Shown piece after piece: positions 19,625-20,817 of a stretch of 20,817 nt of DNA. Numbering within the stretch: position 1 is the stretch's first letter; the number at the start of each line of letters is the position of its first letter. Origin of the DNA: a virus; IMG/VR virus record IMGVR_UViG_3300048999_000102, positions 1 to 20,817 of that record; one strand, written 5' to 3'. The notes under the pieces were generated by a model. It saw nothing but the letters and a program-made list of their open reading frames with translations. It was not told where the DNA came from and ran no database searches. The position numbers and the translations under genes were made by a program.

Positions 19625-19993
19625 TCAGGCGTCCTCCTTCTTGCGCACCTTGCGCTTCACTCTGTGATCCCAGTCGTCGTCACCGCCCCTGAAGAAGTTG
19701 GGCGTCGCGTCGCGGGCTTTCTCTAGGTCTCCGATGTCCGTTGCCGGCTCGAAGCGGTCTTCGTGGAAACCGGCCTCGTAGCGCGTACCACAAGGCCAGC
19801 GTATCACGCGATTGGAGATGCCCTGCACAAGCACGAACGTGAGTCTGTCGCGTATGGGCACCTCCGCAAGTCGGATGGTGTAGCGGCGGCCCTTCACGGG
19901 CCACCGCAGACCAGGATATCGGCGCTCTGCGTTGGGGTTGCTTCCACCCTTCACGCAGACCACCGGCTGTCCGTCGTAGAACCGCGCCATCAC
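19625..19993 (-). CDS. Conserved small phage protein (YTIR/E-x-GF type)
   Basis: This 122-residue protein reads GQPVVCVKGG near the N-terminus, then PVKGRRYTIR, LTFVLVQGISN, YEAGFHEDRFEPATDI and a basic C-terminus (HRVKRKVRKKED). This order (strand, YTIR, a strand ending in N, GF-x4-RF-x-P) is a pattern I recall from small Rhizobiales phage proteins, possibly SH3-like. The start is GTG 19991-19993 or ATG 19988-19990; both overlap the previous stop. Function unknown. Confidence 0.82.
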   Translation of the reverse strand: MMARFYDGQPVVCVKGGSNPNAERRYPGLRWPVKGRRYTIRLAEVPIRDRLTFVLVQGISNRVIRWPCGTRYEAGFHEDRFEPATDIGDLEKARDATPNFFRGGDDDWDHRVKRKVRKKEDA

Positions 19994-20391
19994 GCAGCCC
20001 TGCCACCTTTCACCACGCGCGGCTTCCAGCCCTTCTTGCGCTGGCGCGGCTTGGCGGCGGCCTTGGCCTTTCTGGCCTTGTGAGCCTTGTTGGCGGCCCG
20101 GGCCTGCTTGAGCTCGCCGTCAAGGTCCTTGATGACGCGCACTTGCTGCATGACGCGCTCGTAGCCTATGCCCTCGAGAATGGCTGCGATGGTGGCATTC
20201 TGCGGGCGCTTGGTGCTCCCGAAGAAAAGGTTGTCGAGCGTGGCGGGCGCGCGATTCGCGAGAATTGCCACCTGCCTGAGCTTCTGCCTGCTGAACAGGC
20301 CCACGTCTTGGAGGACCGTCTGGAGTTCGTCCTTCACGGGGTCCTTGTCCATGAAACGATAGTCACGCACCATGCGTCGGTGAACGGCCAT
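19990..20391 (-). CDS. HTH DNA-binding protein with basic tail
   Basis: This 133-residue protein opens VRDYRFMDKDPVKDELQTVLQD. A probable helix-turn-helix follows (RQVAILANRAPATLDNLFFG, then TKRPQNATIAAILEGIGYERV). The layout matches small XRE-like proteins seen in alphaproteobacterial phages, where the TKRPQN stretch is conserved. The last 40 residues are Lys/Ala/Arg-rich (KAHKARKAKAAAKPRQRKKG) and should add non-specific DNA affinity. It starts at 20389-20391, 6 bases after the previous TAG. A regulator of the leftward operon is possible. Confidence 0.83.
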   Translation of the reverse strand: MAVHRRMVRDYRFMDKDPVKDELQTVLQDVGLFSRQKLRQVAILANRAPATLDNLFFGSTKRPQNATIAAILEGIGYERVMQQVRVIKDLDGELKQARAANKAHKARKAKAAAKPRQRKKGWKPRVVKGGRAA

Positions 20392-20397
20392 GTGATG

Positions 20398-20778
20398 CTA
20401 GTCCTCAATTGGGCAGGAGGTCTCGTAGAACTTGCGACCTGCCGGGGTTACAGTGTACATCGCTTTCGCGATCGTGATGTGCTTCGCCTTCTTCAGCTTG
20501 GTCAGCGTGTCCGGTAGAGACGTCGCTGACTTACCATTTGACTTGAGCACCTCGCGAAGAGCATCGCGGTTGATCGCGCCCTTCGCGTCGATAAGCGCCT
20601 TGAGCACCAGACAGTAGACGGTGCCGGACTTACCCTTCTTTGCTGCGGACTTGGGTTGCTTCGGCCCATCGCCGACCGACGTGATAGACACGACGCCCTG
20701 CGTTCCGTCGAGAAGTCGAAGAACGCGCCCGTAGGCAATCTCTTCGACCTCGACAAGCATTTTCATCGGTTTCGGCAT
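20398..20778 (-). CDS. Hypothetical protein with probable winged-helix C-terminus
   Basis: The N-terminal part of this 126-residue protein is beta-like (MLVEVEEIAYGRVLRLLDG). A Lys/Ser/Gly linker precedes a C-terminal segment of about 75 residues: VYCLVLKALIDAKGAINRDALREVL, SLPDTLTKLKKAKHI, then the hairpin YTVTPAGRKFYE. The order helix-helix-helix-hairpin ending in TPAGR fits a small winged helix. The ATG at 20776-20778 overlaps the upstream stop as TGATG. A DNA-binding or transcription role is inferred. Confidence 0.78.
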   Translation of the reverse strand: MPKPMKMLVEVEEIAYGRVLRLLDGTQGVVSITSVGDGPKQPKSAAKKGKSGTVYCLVLKALIDAKGAINRDALREVLKSNGKSATSLPDTLTKLKKAKHITIAKAMYTVTPAGRKFYETSCPIED

Positions 20779-20817
20779 CAGCCCGCCACGCTCTCCATGA
20801 GCGTGACGAAGTGCCGC
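20778..20817 (-). CDS. C-terminus of an upstream gene (partial, 5' end outside window)
   Basis: Reading leftward from the window edge, 12 codons (RHFVTLMESVAG) end in a TGA at 20778-20780 that forms TGATG with the next start. Too short to identify; listed because the coupling pattern predicts a real gene continuing beyond the window. Confidence 0.6.
   Translation of the reverse strand, partial: RHFVTLMESVAG

Overview
This window is part of a tailed double-stranded DNA phage, or a prophage carrying the same genes. The evidence is a large terminase subunit next to a portal protein, a probable small terminase subunit, fibre-like structural genes, and long runs of very short genes. The sequence is GC-rich, with mostly G/C third codon positions. 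Several small proteins match, from memory, families common in phages of Alphaproteobacteria (Rhizobiales-like hosts); the host is therefore an inference. I saw no integrase, repressor, tRNA, CRISPR array or insertion sequence.

Layout. (1) Positions 1-8924, minus strand: the structural/packaging unit, read leftward. It starts with a NusG/RfaH-like factor (8409-8924), then a probable small terminase subunit, four small proteins, the large terminase subunit, a portal fused to a C-terminal 2H-phosphodiesterase domain of the anti-CBASS Acb1 type, and a row of virion-appendage genes. That row holds a 138-aa conserved structural protein, two proteins sharing an N-terminal module (one with a huge glycine-rich tail), and an internally duplicated protein that runs off the window. 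(2) Positions 8925-9354: a divergent control region with inverted repeats and a DnaA-box-like site. (3) Positions 9355-11171, plus strand: a short operon of small proteins ending in a PD-(D/E)XK nuclease. (4) Positions 11172-11515: a very GC-rich non-coding block between convergent operons, with strong hairpins and a tandem repeat. (5) Positions 11516-20817, minus strand: about 27 small genes, mostly joined by 4-base ATGA/GTGA stop-start overlaps. Most are of unknown function; many carry Cys-pair zinc-binding motifs and some are tiny membrane proteins. Within this run one Lys/Ala-rich, histone-H1-like gene (16190-16873) has its own promoter (exact TATAAT), a hairpin at the predicted mRNA 5' end, and a classic intrinsic terminator. 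The next gene begins about 15 bases past that terminator.

How it may work together (inference): the leftward run from beyond 20817 looks like an early or host-takeover operon. The plus-strand nuclease operon and the NusG-like gene diverge from one control region. The NusG-like protein stands first in the late/structural transcription unit, where a processivity or antitermination factor would be useful. The portal-Acb1 fusion would put a cyclic-oligonucleotide-degrading domain into a protein made in quantity late in infection.
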